Shown here: positions 53,307-61,237 of the stretch, in pieces | Layout of the letters: every line of letters begins with the position of its first letter | Position numbering within the stretch: the stretch's first letter is position 1 | NCBI RefSeq assembly: GCF_001647275.1 | Contig: NZ_LRMM01000016.1 | Span: forward strand, 1-64,000 | DNA: 64,000 bases | DNA from: Rufibacter ruber | GTDB lineage: Bacteria; Bacteroidota; Bacteroidia; Cytophagales; Hymenobacteraceae | Direction of reading: 5' to 3' | Made by a program: the position numbers and the translations under genes | Notes under the pieces: generated by a model | Told to the model about the DNA's origin: nothing | The model's input: only the letters and a program-made list of their open reading frames with translations | Database searches by the model: none

Positions 53307-55398
53307 TTCGTTTTAGTGTGATGGTAATAACTGCGCCTTTCTGAAGGGGCGCCCCCGGTGGAATACTTTGGCTTTCAACCCTACCCAGCCCCGCTACCCG
53401 CACCTTCAGGCCGTTGTTCTCTAACAAGTAGATGGCGTCCCGGAGGGTCATGTCTGTGACATCTGGCACCTGCCCCATTTTCACGGGGACCGGCTTCAAA
53501 GCCACCGAGTGCTTTTGGGTATCAACCCGAATCCAATCCTCCTCGGGGTTCAGCGGATGGGCGCTAATGCCCAGTTTGTTGCATAAGAGCGTGATTTCTT
53601 CCTGGCTGCCGGCGTGCAGGCTCGGCAACTTCGGCATCACGCCTGGTTTTCTCCTGGCCATGGGTGTATGAATAGCCAAGTCTTGCGCATAGGCTTTGTC
53701 AGCCAGCTCCCTGAAAACCGGCGCAGCCACATCACCGCCGTACTGCGCGTATTTCTGCGGGTTGTCAATGATCACAATACAGCTGTACTTAGGTCTATCT
53801 GCCGGGAAGTAACCCACAAATGAGGTAGAGTACTTTCTGGTGTACTGGCCGTTCATGAACTTACGGGCGGTTCCGGTTTTACCGGCCACTTTGTAGTCTT
53901 TGCTGCGCACATTCTTGCCCGTTCCGTTCTCCACCACGCCTTCCATCATGGCGCGCAGTTCAGCCAGGGTTTCATCAGAACAGATTTTAGGGTTTAGCAC
54001 TTTGGCTTCAAATTTCTCCAGTTCCTGGTCAGCGCGTTTAATGCTCTTTACAATGATAGGCTGCACTTTCACCCCGTTATTGGCCACGGCATTGTAAAAC
54101 GCCAGCGTCTGCAGGGGCGAAATCTTCAATTCATACCCAATGGCCATGGTAGAAAGCGACGGACGGCTCCAGCTGCGGTCTTTGGGCGATTTAATCACCG
54201 GAATGGCCTCGCCGTTCATCTGGAAACCCAGCGGCTGGTGCAGCCCAAATTTGTGCAGGTAGTCTACGTACTTCTGCGGGTTTTCCCCAAAGTGGGTCTG
54301 AATCAGGTCTGACACGCCCACGTTAGAAGACTTTTCAAACACCTGCTGCAGCGTGATTTTTCCGTAGCCGTGGGTATCTGTTTTCACCGCCCCGGCTATC
54401 CGCTTAGATCCGTTGCCGGTGTCAATGGTATCGGTGAGTTTCAGGTCAGTCTCTTCCAGCAAGGCCATCATAGACGCCAGTTTGAAGGTGGAACCCGGCT
54501 CGGTACGCCCCTGGTTACCTACGGCGTAGTTGTAGTCTTCCAGATAGAGGCCGGGGCCGTGCTTGCCTAAGTTGGCAATGGCTTTAATCTCCCCCGTGCT
54601 TACTTCCATTAGAATCACACAGCCGTGGTGGGCGTCATTCTCTGTGAGCACGCGGCGGAGCGCACTTTCTGCCACGTCTTGCAGGTTAATGTCAATGGTG
54701 GTTTGAATGTCAAACCCGGGCATGGGTTTGACCTCGGTCCCGTCATTGATGGGTTTGTTCCCCCCCGCCATGCGCTCATATAATGCCTCCCCATCTTTCC
54801 CGGCCAGATGGCGGTTAAAGCTGAACTCCAGCCCCGCGCCTTTCTTGTCTTCATTGATGAACCCAATGGTACGGCGCGCCAACGACCCGAACGGCAGGAA
54901 CCGGCGGTCAATCTTCTCAAATATCACCCCGCCCTTGTTTTTACCGGCCCTGAAAATCGGCCATTGGGCCATCATCTTCTTGTCCTGATAATTAATCATG
55001 CGGCCGTTCAGGCGCACATACTTGCGTTTCTCGCGGCGGGCATTCTTGATTTTGCGCACATAATACGCCTCAGAATGATCACCGTAGAAACGGGAAAGCA
55101 TCATACCTAAGGAGTCTATGCCTTTGTTGAACACGTCTTCCTTGGGAATAGACGGGTCAAAGGCTACTCTATAAAAAGGCAAAGACGTGGCCATAATCCG
55201 GTCATCATCTGAGTAGATGTTGCCGCGGGTGGCGTAGATGGGCTGGTAATGGAACCGCTTCTCATTGGCAATTTCGCGCCAGCGGTCGCCGTCTTTGAAC
55301 TGGATAACCCCTACCTTATAAATAATAGCAAACGCAAAGAGACAGATAGCCAAAAAGGCCAACCGCACTCGCGTGACAATGGACCTCTTAATATTCAT
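53245..55398 (-). CDS. ftsI: Division transpeptidase PBP2/3 (FtsI) with PASTA domain
   Basis: Class B penicillin-binding protein that cross-links septal peptidoglycan. The 717-residue protein has one N-terminal membrane helix (RLAFLAICLFAFAIIYKVG), a dimerisation domain, and the transpeptidase motifs SxxK in EPGSTFKLASMM, SxN in KSSNVGVS and KTG in VAGKTGTARKF. The C-terminus carries one PASTA domain (VPDVTDMTLRDAIYLLENNG), as in Bacteroidota division PBPs. The start overlaps ftsL by 11 nt; the last 62 nt overlap murE. Confidence 0.96.
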   Translation of the reverse strand: MNIKRSIVTRVRLAFLAICLFAFAIIYKVGVIQFKDGDRWREIANEKRFHYQPIYATRGNIYSDDDRIMATSLPFYRVAFDPSIPKEDVFNKGIDSLGMMLSRFYGDHSEAYYVRKIKNARREKRKYVRLNGRMINYQDKKMMAQWPIFRAGKNKGGVIFEKIDRRFLPFGSLARRTIGFINEDKKGAGLEFSFNRHLAGKDGEALYERMAGGNKPINDGTEVKPMPGFDIQTTIDINLQDVAESALRRVLTENDAHHGCVILMEVSTGEIKAIANLGKHGPGLYLEDYNYAVGNQGRTEPGSTFKLASMMALLEETDLKLTDTIDTGNGSKRIAGAVKTDTHGYGKITLQQVFEKSSNVGVSDLIQTHFGENPQKYVDYLHKFGLHQPLGFQMNGEAIPVIKSPKDRSWSRPSLSTMAIGYELKISPLQTLAFYNAVANNGVKVQPIIVKSIKRADQELEKFEAKVLNPKICSDETLAELRAMMEGVVENGTGKNVRSKDYKVAGKTGTARKFMNGQYTRKYSTSFVGYFPADRPKYSCIVIIDNPQKYAQYGGDVAAPVFRELADKAYAQDLAIHTPMARRKPGVMPKLPSLHAGSQEEITLLCNKLGISAHPLNPEEDWIRVDTQKHSVALKPVPVKMGQVPDVTDMTLRDAIYLLENNGLKVRVAGLGRVESQSIPPGAPLQKGAVITITLKRNGKPTRPAEVLPANAIARAY

Positions 55399-55828
55399 CT
55401 TTCTTAATAACTACTTGTACGGGTGGGGAAGAACTTTCAACCAGGCCGTAAGGTGCCACGTTGCGGGCCACCTCAGACTGCTTGCTCGCTTCCATGTAAT
55501 CAGATTTAAGCGTGGTGTAATCGGCGCGTAAATCCTCTGTCTCGGCTTTGGTTTTGTCAATCTGCCGCAGCGTGCGCTCCGCGAAGTGGGTGTTGCCAAT
55601 GTAGAACAGCACCACCCCCATCACAAACAGCACCTTGGGCAGGTACTTCACGGGCAGACCATCAGCAAAGAACCAGTCTACTTTGGTGTAGCGGTCCAGC
55701 AGCTCAAACAGGCTGGTGCCTTTCTGGCGCGGCGGTCTTGGCGCGCGCACGGGCTCTGCCTTAGGCACTTCGCGCATGGTGTTGGCCTTGGGCCGGTTAA
55801 CTTGCGGACGTACAGTGTTGACTGCCAT
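55388..55828 (-). CDS. ftsL: FtsL-like division protein
   Basis: A small bitopic divisome protein. The N-terminal cytoplasmic part is long and Pro/Arg-rich, then one transmembrane helix (VLFVMGVVLFYIGNTHFA) and a periplasmic coiled coil (TLRQIDKTKAETEDLRADYTT in part) follow. Similarity is weak, as for all FtsL proteins; position between rsmH and ftsI supports the call. I use the ATG at 55828 (MAVNTVRPQV); an ATG two codons upstream (55834) is also possible. It overlaps ftsI by 11 nt. Confidence 0.82.
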   Translation of the reverse strand: MAVNTVRPQVNRPKANTMREVPKAEPVRAPRPPRQKGTSLFELLDRYTKVDWFFADGLPVKYLPKVLFVMGVVLFYIGNTHFAERTLRQIDKTKAETEDLRADYTTLKSDYMEASKQSEVARNVAPYGLVESSSPPVQVVIKKDEY

Positions 55829-55848
55829 ATTCAATCTTCGTAAATGTG

Positions 55849-56796
55849 TTACCTATCTCCTTTTCCTCTCCCCTTATTTGACGAATCCTGCGTCTCCCGT
55901 TTTTCTGCCACGCGCAGCTTGGCGCTGCGGCTTCTATTGTTTTCCTGTAGTTCCTGAGCGCTGGGCACAATGGGCTTGCGCGTCACAGAATCCAGGGGTT
56001 TAATCTCATTACCGAAGAAGTCTTTCTCCACTTCCCCAAAGAATTTGCCTTTGCTGATGTAGTTCTTCACCAGCCGGTCTTCTAAGGAGTGGTACGAAAT
56101 CACTGATAGCCTTCCGCCGGGTTTCAACACCTCCACGGCCTGCTCCAACATCTCCTCCAGCGCTTTCAGTTCATCATTCACCTCAATTCTCAAGGCCTGA
56201 AAAACCTGCGCCAGGTATTTATTCTCTTTACCCTTTGGCGTACAACCTATTATAGCTTTTTTGAAATCAGCAATGGTCTCAATGGCCTGCACGTTTCTAG
56301 AAGATACAATCTCCCGCGCCAGCGTCCTGGCGTTCTTCACCTCGCCGTACAGCCCGAAGATTTTGTGCAGCTGCTCCTCTTCATAGGTATTCACCACCTC
56401 GCGTGCTGTCAAAGGACTGTCATTGTCCATGCGCATGTCCAGGGGGCCGTCAAAACGGGTAGAAAAGCCGCGCTCTGCAGTGTTGAACTGATGGGAAGAA
56501 ACACCCAAATCTGCCAAAATGCCGTCTACCTGCCGAACCCCGTACAGGCGCAGGTATTTTTTCAGGTACCGGAAGTTGGCTTTCACAAACGTAAACTGGT
56601 CTGAGATGAGTTTCTCAGACTGCTTCTCGGCATCGGTGTCCTGGTCAAAGGAATAGAGCTGGCCGCCCTGCATCTTACTTAAGATGTGCGCAGAGTGGCC
56701 GCCGCCGCCAAACGTGACGTCTACATAGATACCGCCGGGCTTAATGGCCAACGCATCTACCGATTCCTGTAACAAAACGGGCTGGTGGTAGGTCAT
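55849..56796 (-). CDS. rsmH: 16S rRNA (cytosine-1402 N4)-methyltransferase RsmH
   Basis: Methylates C1402 of 16S rRNA using S-adenosylmethionine. The 315-residue protein starts YHQPVLLQESVDAL, has the SAM-binding VDVTFGGGGHSAHIL and the conserved GILADLGVSSHQFN, GFSTRFDGPLDMRM, and the C-terminal RLSVISYHSLEDRLVK. It is the second gene of the dcw cluster, 5 bp after mraZ. Confidence 0.97.
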   Translation of the reverse strand: MTYHQPVLLQESVDALAIKPGGIYVDVTFGGGGHSAHILSKMQGGQLYSFDQDTDAEKQSEKLISDQFTFVKANFRYLKKYLRLYGVRQVDGILADLGVSSHQFNTAERGFSTRFDGPLDMRMDNDSPLTAREVVNTYEEEQLHKIFGLYGEVKNARTLAREIVSSRNVQAIETIADFKKAIIGCTPKGKENKYLAQVFQALRIEVNDELKALEEMLEQAVEVLKPGGRLSVISYHSLEDRLVKNYISKGKFFGEVEKDFFGNEIKPLDSVTRKPIVPSAQELQENNRSRSAKLRVAEKRETQDSSNKGRGKGDR

Positions 56797-56801
56797 GGCC
56801 T

Positions 56802-57269
56802 TTACTCAGTTATTGTAGTGGTTGGACCGTCGCCCAAAAACTTCTGCGCCATCTGGGAGAAGTTCTGCTGGTCCTTGATTAAGAATTCGTCGTATTTGTC
56901 CGGGTTCCAGATTTCAACCCGGTTGCCGAGCCCCACCACAATGGCTTCTTTCTCAATCTCGGCGTAGCGCACCATGGTTTTGGGCAAAATGAAGCGGCCG
57001 GCGTTGTCCAGCTCCACCTCGGTGTTGCCCCTGAAGAAATTCCGCTGAAAATGTCGGTACTCCTCGTTGAACTCATTCAGACCGGCCACCTTGTCGTAAA
57101 TCACCTTCCACTCGGTTTTGGGGTACAACACCAGGCAAGGCTCAAACCCTCTGGTCAAGACCACCTGATTCCCAGATTCTTCCGGAAGGTTGGCTTTGAT
57201 TTTAGAAGGCAGCACCAATCTTCCCTTCGGGTCTAGCTTACATTCGTATTCGCCGGAGAGGAAGTTCAT
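56802..57269 (-). CDS. mraZ: Transcriptional regulator MraZ
   Basis: A 155-residue DNA-binding protein built of two AbrB-like SpoVT repeats; it represses the dcw cluster and itself in other bacteria. Visible: FLSGEYECKLDPKGRLVLPSKI in the first half (as LDPKGRLVLPSK) and VELDNAGRFILPKTMVRYA in the second; both contain the DxxGR core that binds DNA. It is the first gene of the cluster, with a promoter and MraZ-box repeats directly upstream. Confidence 0.96.
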   Translation of the reverse strand: MNFLSGEYECKLDPKGRLVLPSKIKANLPEESGNQVVLTRGFEPCLVLYPKTEWKVIYDKVAGLNEFNEEYRHFQRNFFRGNTEVELDNAGRFILPKTMVRYAEIEKEAIVVGLGNRVEIWNPDKYDEFLIKDQQNFSQMAQKFLGDGPTTTITE

Positions 57270-57306
57270 ACTTGGTTTGGTGGTGACGACAGTCTTTGGT
57301 ACAAAA

Positions 57307-57336
57307 CAAAAGTAGTAAAGCCAAAGGCAAAGTCAA
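57307..57336 (-). promoter_or_regulatory. Promoter of mraZ / dcw cluster
   Basis: On the minus strand TTG (57334-57336), a 19-nt spacer and TACTTTTG (57307-57314) fit the Bacteroidota consensus. The predicted start, near 57301, leaves a leader of about 30 nt. Confidence 0.7.
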
Positions 57337-57363
57337 CCACGTTCTCCCACTTTTTACCACTTT
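57334..57363 (-). promoter_or_regulatory. MraZ operator: three 10-bp repeats
   Basis: On the minus strand the sequence is AAAGTGGTAA, AAAGTGGGAG, AACGTGGTTG: three direct repeats in exact 10-bp register. MraZ boxes in other bacteria are runs of GTG/TGGG-containing repeats with 10-bp spacing. The third repeat overlaps the -33 element, consistent with autorepression. Confidence 0.7.
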
Positions 57364-57409
57364 GTGGATAAATCATGGTTATCCACCCCACTTATGCACA
57401 TTATCCACA
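57363..57409. promoter_or_regulatory. Cluster of four DnaA-box-like sites
   Basis: TGTGGATAA (57363-57371), TTATCCACC (57379-57387), TTATGCACA (57392-57400) and TTATCCACA (57401-57409). Two match the canonical 9-mer TTATCCACA exactly (one inverted) and two differ by one base. An AT-rich tract follows at 57431-57475. It could be part of a replication origin or a DnaA-controlled regulatory site. Confidence 0.6.
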
Positions 57410-57490
57410 TTCCCACCACCCCACTTTGGGAAAACTTTTGGATATCATTTGATAAAAATTTCATAGCATAATGCGCAAAAACCGCTAAAA

Positions 57491-57537
57491 CGCTGTTTAT
57501 GAGCCGTTTTTCCCAAAACTCACCCAAAACAGAAACC
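57491..57537. repeat. CTGTTTT-palindrome family, copy 20 (decayed)
   Basis: CGCTGTTTATGAGCCGTTTT and AAAACTCACCCAAAACAGAA keep the outline of the family with several mismatches. Confidence 0.55.
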
Positions 57538-57556
57538 GTTTCTACCAGGTGGAACA

Positions 57557-57576
57557 GAAGTGGTGGAAAGTGGAAC
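57557..57576 (+). promoter_or_regulatory. Possible second MraZ-box pair
   Basis: GAAGTGGTGG and AAAGTGGAAC are two in-register 10-bp repeats on the plus strand, in the -33 region of the divergent HYC_CC_PP gene. Confidence 0.35.
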
Positions 57577-57585
57577 AATTTTCCG

Positions 57586-57593
57586 TAACTTTG
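57586..57593 (+). promoter_or_regulatory. Putative -7 box, leaderless arrangement
   Basis: TAACTTTG matches TAnnTTTG exactly and ends 4 nt before the ATG at 57598, the same spacing as for the lipoprotein gene at 25080. Confidence 0.45.
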
Positions 57594-57597
57594 CGAC

Positions 57598-58053
57598 ATG
57601 CGGACAAAAAACCGACATATAGTGCTGCTTTTGCTGGTGTTCAGCCTGCTCACAGGTTCTGTGGGAGTGGCGGGTACGCAGCGGTTCTGCGCTATGTTGG
57701 GTATGGCCATCCCATCCTCGGCGACCGCCGAAACAATGGAGAAGATGGGCTGCTGCGCGAAGAAGAAAAAAGCGCCCGCCTGCCCTAAACCTGAAAAAGC
57801 CCCAGTAACAACTACGGTCAGCAAGAAAGCCTGCTGCAGTGAGGCCACTACGTACCAAAAGCTGGACGTTGAGACTTCACTCAAATTCTCTAAGGTGGAG
57901 TTTCTGTCCATTGCCCCGGCGCTGACCAGCACATTCCTGTTGCCGCCGGTTACACTTGCTACGGAGGACAACTCCTGGCCGCTGTACTCAGACTCCTCCC
58001 CTCCGCTGGCGGGCAAAGACTTGCTTCACCGCCTGCATATCCTGAACATTTAG
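57598..58053 (+). CDS. Cys-rich HYC_CC_PP-like secreted protein
   Basis: A 151-residue protein with an N-terminal signal or anchor helix (HIVLLLLVFSLLTGSVGVAG). It carries Cys in TQRFCAMLG, a Cys pair in MGCCAKKKK, a Cys in APACPKPEK and another pair in SKKACCSEAT; the C-terminus has DSSPPLAGKDLLHRLHILNI. This arrangement (F/YC, two CC pairs, PP) recalls the Bacteroidota HYC_CC_PP family, which is usually found beside TonB-dependent receptors and metal-binding proteins. Metal (perhaps copper) binding by the cysteines is inference. It precedes the receptor gene by 76 bp. Confidence 0.8.
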   Translation: MRTKNRHIVLLLLVFSLLTGSVGVAGTQRFCAMLGMAIPSSATAETMEKMGCCAKKKKAPACPKPEKAPVTTTVSKKACCSEATTYQKLDVETSLKFSKVEFLSIAPALTSTFLLPPVTLATEDNSWPLYSDSSPPLAGKDLLHRLHILNI

Positions 58054-58129
58054 TAGACATTTTCCTTCGGTTTAAAACGGAAGCGGCTTTTCTGCGCACT
58101 TCTGTTTCTGGAAATTGTTTTACTAAATC

Positions 58130-60352
58130 ATGATAACTATGTCTTCTTATATACGTCAGGCCGCATGGGCTTTGACCTTGCTGGGGCTCCTGCTTCCATT
58201 TTTGGCCTCAGCACAAACCTTGACTGGCCGGGTAATGGACCAGGAAAAACACACCCCGTTGATTGGCGCGTCGGTGCTCTGGGTAGGCACCACCCAGGCC
58301 ACCAGCACAGATGCTGACGGCTTCTTTACGTTCACCAAAATTCCTTCAGGAGCTACCGCGCTTTTAATCAGTTACATTGGTTATAAACCAGACACCGTGC
58401 AGGTACAAGGCCAGCAAAATTTAGTTATTCGGCTGAAAGCCGAGACAGACTTGCAGGAGGTGACCATCACGGGCAAGCAAGACCGGTATTCGGCCATGAC
58501 GCCCACCAACTCCCAGGTAATTACGTCCAAGGACTTACTCAAATCTGCCTGCTGCAATCTGGCTGAAAGCTTTGAGACGAACGCGTCTGTAGAAGTGTCT
58601 ACCACAGACGCAGTTTCTGGCGCAAAGCAAATCCAGATGCTGGGGCTGGACGGTGCGTATACTTTATTGACCATTGAAAACGTGCCTTCGCTGCGCGGAT
58701 TGGCCACGCCCTACCGTCTTAACTACCTTTCTGGTACCTACATTGACGCCATTGATATTATAAAGGGTATGGGTTCGGTACTGAACGGTTATGAGTCCAT
58801 CTCTGGCCAGGTCAACGTGCGCTTGAAAGACCCGGAAAAAACCGACCGCCTGCATGTGAATCTGTATGGCAACAGCCTGGCCAAATGGGACGCCAACGTA
58901 AATACTTCGTTCAGCCTCAATAAGAAAATCAGCTCGGTTTTGATGCTGCACACAGATCAGCTTTCTAACAGGGTTGACGGTAACAAGGATGGTTTTCTGG
59001 ATATTCCGCTGGGCAAGCACTACAATGTGTTCAACAAATGGAAGTATAACAGCGGCGGCCCCATTATCTCTGAGCTGGGCGTGCAGGTGCTCACAGAAAA
59101 CCGGATTGGCGGGCAGAAGGATTTTAGAAGCGGCATGGCGCAGGTAGAAGGAAACCCCTATGGCACCGAGTCTGAAACTGACAGGGTAAGCGCTTATTCC
59201 AAAACCTCTTACACCTTTAAAAGCAAGCCGTACCAGAGCATCGGGTTGATTTTGTCAGGCACCAATCATCAGTTTGATTCGCACTACGGGCCTAGAACCT
59301 ACTTTGGAGAACAGAACAGCGGCTTGGCTAACCTGATTTTCCAGTCGGCGTTTGGGAACACGGCGCATACGTACAAGACAGGCTTGAGCTATCAGTACGA
59401 GGACTATGACGAGACGCTGGCGGGCAAAAACTACACCCGCCAAGAGTTGGTGCCGGGCGCGTTCTTTGAGTACGTGTACCAGAACAGCAAAAACCTGACA
59501 CTGGTGGGCGGCCTGCGGGCCGATTACCACAACCTGTACGGCTGGGTGTACACGCCCCGGTTCAACGTGAAGTATGATTTCACGCCCAACACCATTCTTC
59601 GGCTGGCCGCCGGAAAAGGATTCAGGGTAGCCAACCCCATTGCCGAAAATGTGGGTTCCCTGGTGAGTAACCGTGAATTTATGATTCCTGACAACCTACG
59701 GCCGGAAAAAGCCTGGAACGTGGGCGGAAGTTTCACCCAGTACTTCACGTTAGGCGAGCGTACCGGCGCTTTCATCACCGACTATTACTACACCACGTTC
59801 CAGAACCAGGTGGTGCCTGATATGTACAGCAGCCCTAATTTGGTTATCTTCACCAACCTGAACGGCCGCTCTTTCTCCAAAAGCTTCCAGGCAGAGGTGC
59901 AGTATGAATTGACGTCTATGCTGGATGTGAAAGCGGCTTACAAGTATTTTGACGTGCGCACCAGCTACAACGGCCAGCTGCTGCAGCGTCCGTTCATTCC
60001 CAACCACCGCGCGTTCCTGAACCTCGGCTTTGCCACGCCTTTTGACAAATGGCGGGCAGATTTGACGGCGCAATGGTTTGGCGAAAGAACCGCCCCCGTG
60101 ATGGAACATTATCATGAAAGTCCCATTAAAACACGAACTGTTAGCCCCTACGCAGTGTTCAATGCACAGGTGACCAGGGCATTCAAACTATGGGAAGTCT
60201 ACCTGGGCGGCGAAAACCTCTTGGGTTACAAGCAGAAAAACCCGATTATTGCCGCCGACCGTCCGTTCAGCCAGGACTTTGACGCCAGCATGATTTGGGC
60301 ACCCATCACCGGCCGCATAATTTACGCCGGGTTACGGTTCACCATTAAATAA
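58130..60352 (+). CDS. TonB-dependent outer-membrane receptor
   Basis: A 740-residue outer-membrane transporter energised by TonB. After a signal peptide (AAWALTLLGLLLPFLASAQ) comes a carboxypeptidase-regulatory-like domain (TGRVMDQEKHTPLIGASVLW, residues about 30-110), then the plug (LLKSACCNLAESFETNASVE and DIIKGMGSVLNGYESISGQV), and a 22-strand-type barrel with alternating aromatic strands ending in IIYAGLRFTIK. The CC in the plug is unusual and may bind metal. The substrate is not known; context with Cys-rich and HMA proteins suggests a metal such as copper. The ATG three codons in (58139) is an alternative start. The next gene starts 7 bp after its stop. Confidence 0.93.
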   Translation: MITMSSYIRQAAWALTLLGLLLPFLASAQTLTGRVMDQEKHTPLIGASVLWVGTTQATSTDADGFFTFTKIPSGATALLISYIGYKPDTVQVQGQQNLVIRLKAETDLQEVTITGKQDRYSAMTPTNSQVITSKDLLKSACCNLAESFETNASVEVSTTDAVSGAKQIQMLGLDGAYTLLTIENVPSLRGLATPYRLNYLSGTYIDAIDIIKGMGSVLNGYESISGQVNVRLKDPEKTDRLHVNLYGNSLAKWDANVNTSFSLNKKISSVLMLHTDQLSNRVDGNKDGFLDIPLGKHYNVFNKWKYNSGGPIISELGVQVLTENRIGGQKDFRSGMAQVEGNPYGTESETDRVSAYSKTSYTFKSKPYQSIGLILSGTNHQFDSHYGPRTYFGEQNSGLANLIFQSAFGNTAHTYKTGLSYQYEDYDETLAGKNYTRQELVPGAFFEYVYQNSKNLTLVGGLRADYHNLYGWVYTPRFNVKYDFTPNTILRLAAGKGFRVANPIAENVGSLVSNREFMIPDNLRPEKAWNVGGSFTQYFTLGERTGAFITDYYYTTFQNQVVPDMYSSPNLVIFTNLNGRSFSKSFQAEVQYELTSMLDVKAAYKYFDVRTSYNGQLLQRPFIPNHRAFLNLGFATPFDKWRADLTAQWFGERTAPVMEHYHESPIKTRTVSPYAVFNAQVTRAFKLWEVYLGGENLLGYKQKNPIIAADRPFSQDFDASMIWAPITGRIIYAGLRFTIK

Positions 60353-60359
60353 ACGCGCT

Positions 60360-61115
60360 ATGAAAACAGAGATGACAAGATTTTCAAAAACGCTCCTTTC
60401 TACCCGCGCGTGGGCGGGAATGTTAGTGCTCATCATCAGTTGGGGTACTTGTTCATCGGCGTACGCCCAGCAGGTGAAACTGGTGGGAGCCATGAGAAAC
60501 GTGATGATGAAAGGCCAGCTGCGCGCAACCGTTGACCTGGACACGCTTTCCTCTAAAACCCATCTGTTCGGGCTGGGCCCGATGGAGAATCTGGCCGGTG
60601 AAATTCTGGTGCTGGACGGCACCGCGTACAAAGCCACGGTGCAGCCAGACAATTCTATGAAAGTAGAGGAAACGTTCCAGCTCAAGGCGCCTTTCTTTGG
60701 GTACGCCACCGTGGAGAAGTGGGTAGAGCAGAAACTTCCGGCCAAGGTGCAGACCCTGCCGCAGCTGGAAGACTACTTGACCCAACGGGCCGCCAACGTG
60801 AAAGAACCGTTCTTTTTTAAGCTGGAAGGAATGGCAGAGCACGCGACCATCCACGTGGTGAATTTGCCCGCCGGCACGGTGGTTCGCTCGCCTAAAGATG
60901 CGCACCAAGGGCAGGTGGATTATGCGGTGGCCAACGTACCGGTTCAGGTGCTGGGCTTTTACTCTACGGCGCACAAAACCATTTTCACGCACCATGACAC
61001 CAACCTGCACCTGCACCTCATTACGGCAGACAAGCAGAAAATGGGCCATGTAGACGGGCTCAAACTGAAAAAAGGAGCCATAAAACTGTACCTGCCCCAA
61101 ACTCTGTTTAACTAA
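60360..61115 (+). CDS. Secreted acetolactate decarboxylase homologue
   Basis: A 251-residue protein with a signal peptide (WAGMLVLIISWGTCSSAYAQ). The body follows acetolactate decarboxylase (BudA/AlsD): FGLGPMENLAGEILVLDGTA, APFFGYATVEKW, PFFFKLEGMAEHATIHVVN and VLGFYSTAHKTIF, with the zinc-ligand His cluster in LHLHLITADKQKMGHVDGL. The known enzyme turns acetolactate into acetoin with a bound zinc. An exported form in an operon with a TonB receptor is odd; it may have another role, such as metal handling. It starts 7 bp after the receptor and must be co-transcribed. Confidence 0.88.
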   Translation: MKTEMTRFSKTLLSTRAWAGMLVLIISWGTCSSAYAQQVKLVGAMRNVMMKGQLRATVDLDTLSSKTHLFGLGPMENLAGEILVLDGTAYKATVQPDNSMKVEETFQLKAPFFGYATVEKWVEQKLPAKVQTLPQLEDYLTQRAANVKEPFFFKLEGMAEHATIHVVNLPAGTVVRSPKDAHQGQVDYAVANVPVQVLGFYSTAHKTIFTHHDTNLHLHLITADKQKMGHVDGLKLKKGAIKLYLPQTLFN

Positions 61116-61140
61116 ATTTTGTTCTTTACATGCAGGCCCA

Positions 61141-61183
61141 TTGCTGTTTTTGGCCTGATTTTGGCAAAACAGATCAAAAACGC
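61141..61183. repeat. CTGTTTT-palindrome family, copy 21
   Basis: Left arm TTGCTGTTTTTGGCCTGATT, right arm GCAAAACAGATCAAAAACGC. It lies between the decarboxylase homologue and the HMA gene. Confidence 0.78.
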
Positions 61184-61237
61184 ACCTAAGGAAATTTAAC
61201 TTTTAACCCATACCTTTAAACTCTTAACCATCACCAA

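Larger units (their letters stand above)
57270..57597. other. Divergent control region dcw / metal-related genes
   Basis: In 328 bp it packs the mraZ promoter, three MraZ-box repeats, four DnaA-box-like sites, an AT-rich stretch (57431-57475), palindrome copy 20, two further MraZ-box-like repeats and the promoter of the HYC_CC_PP gene. No coding sequence is supported. Confidence 0.75.
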
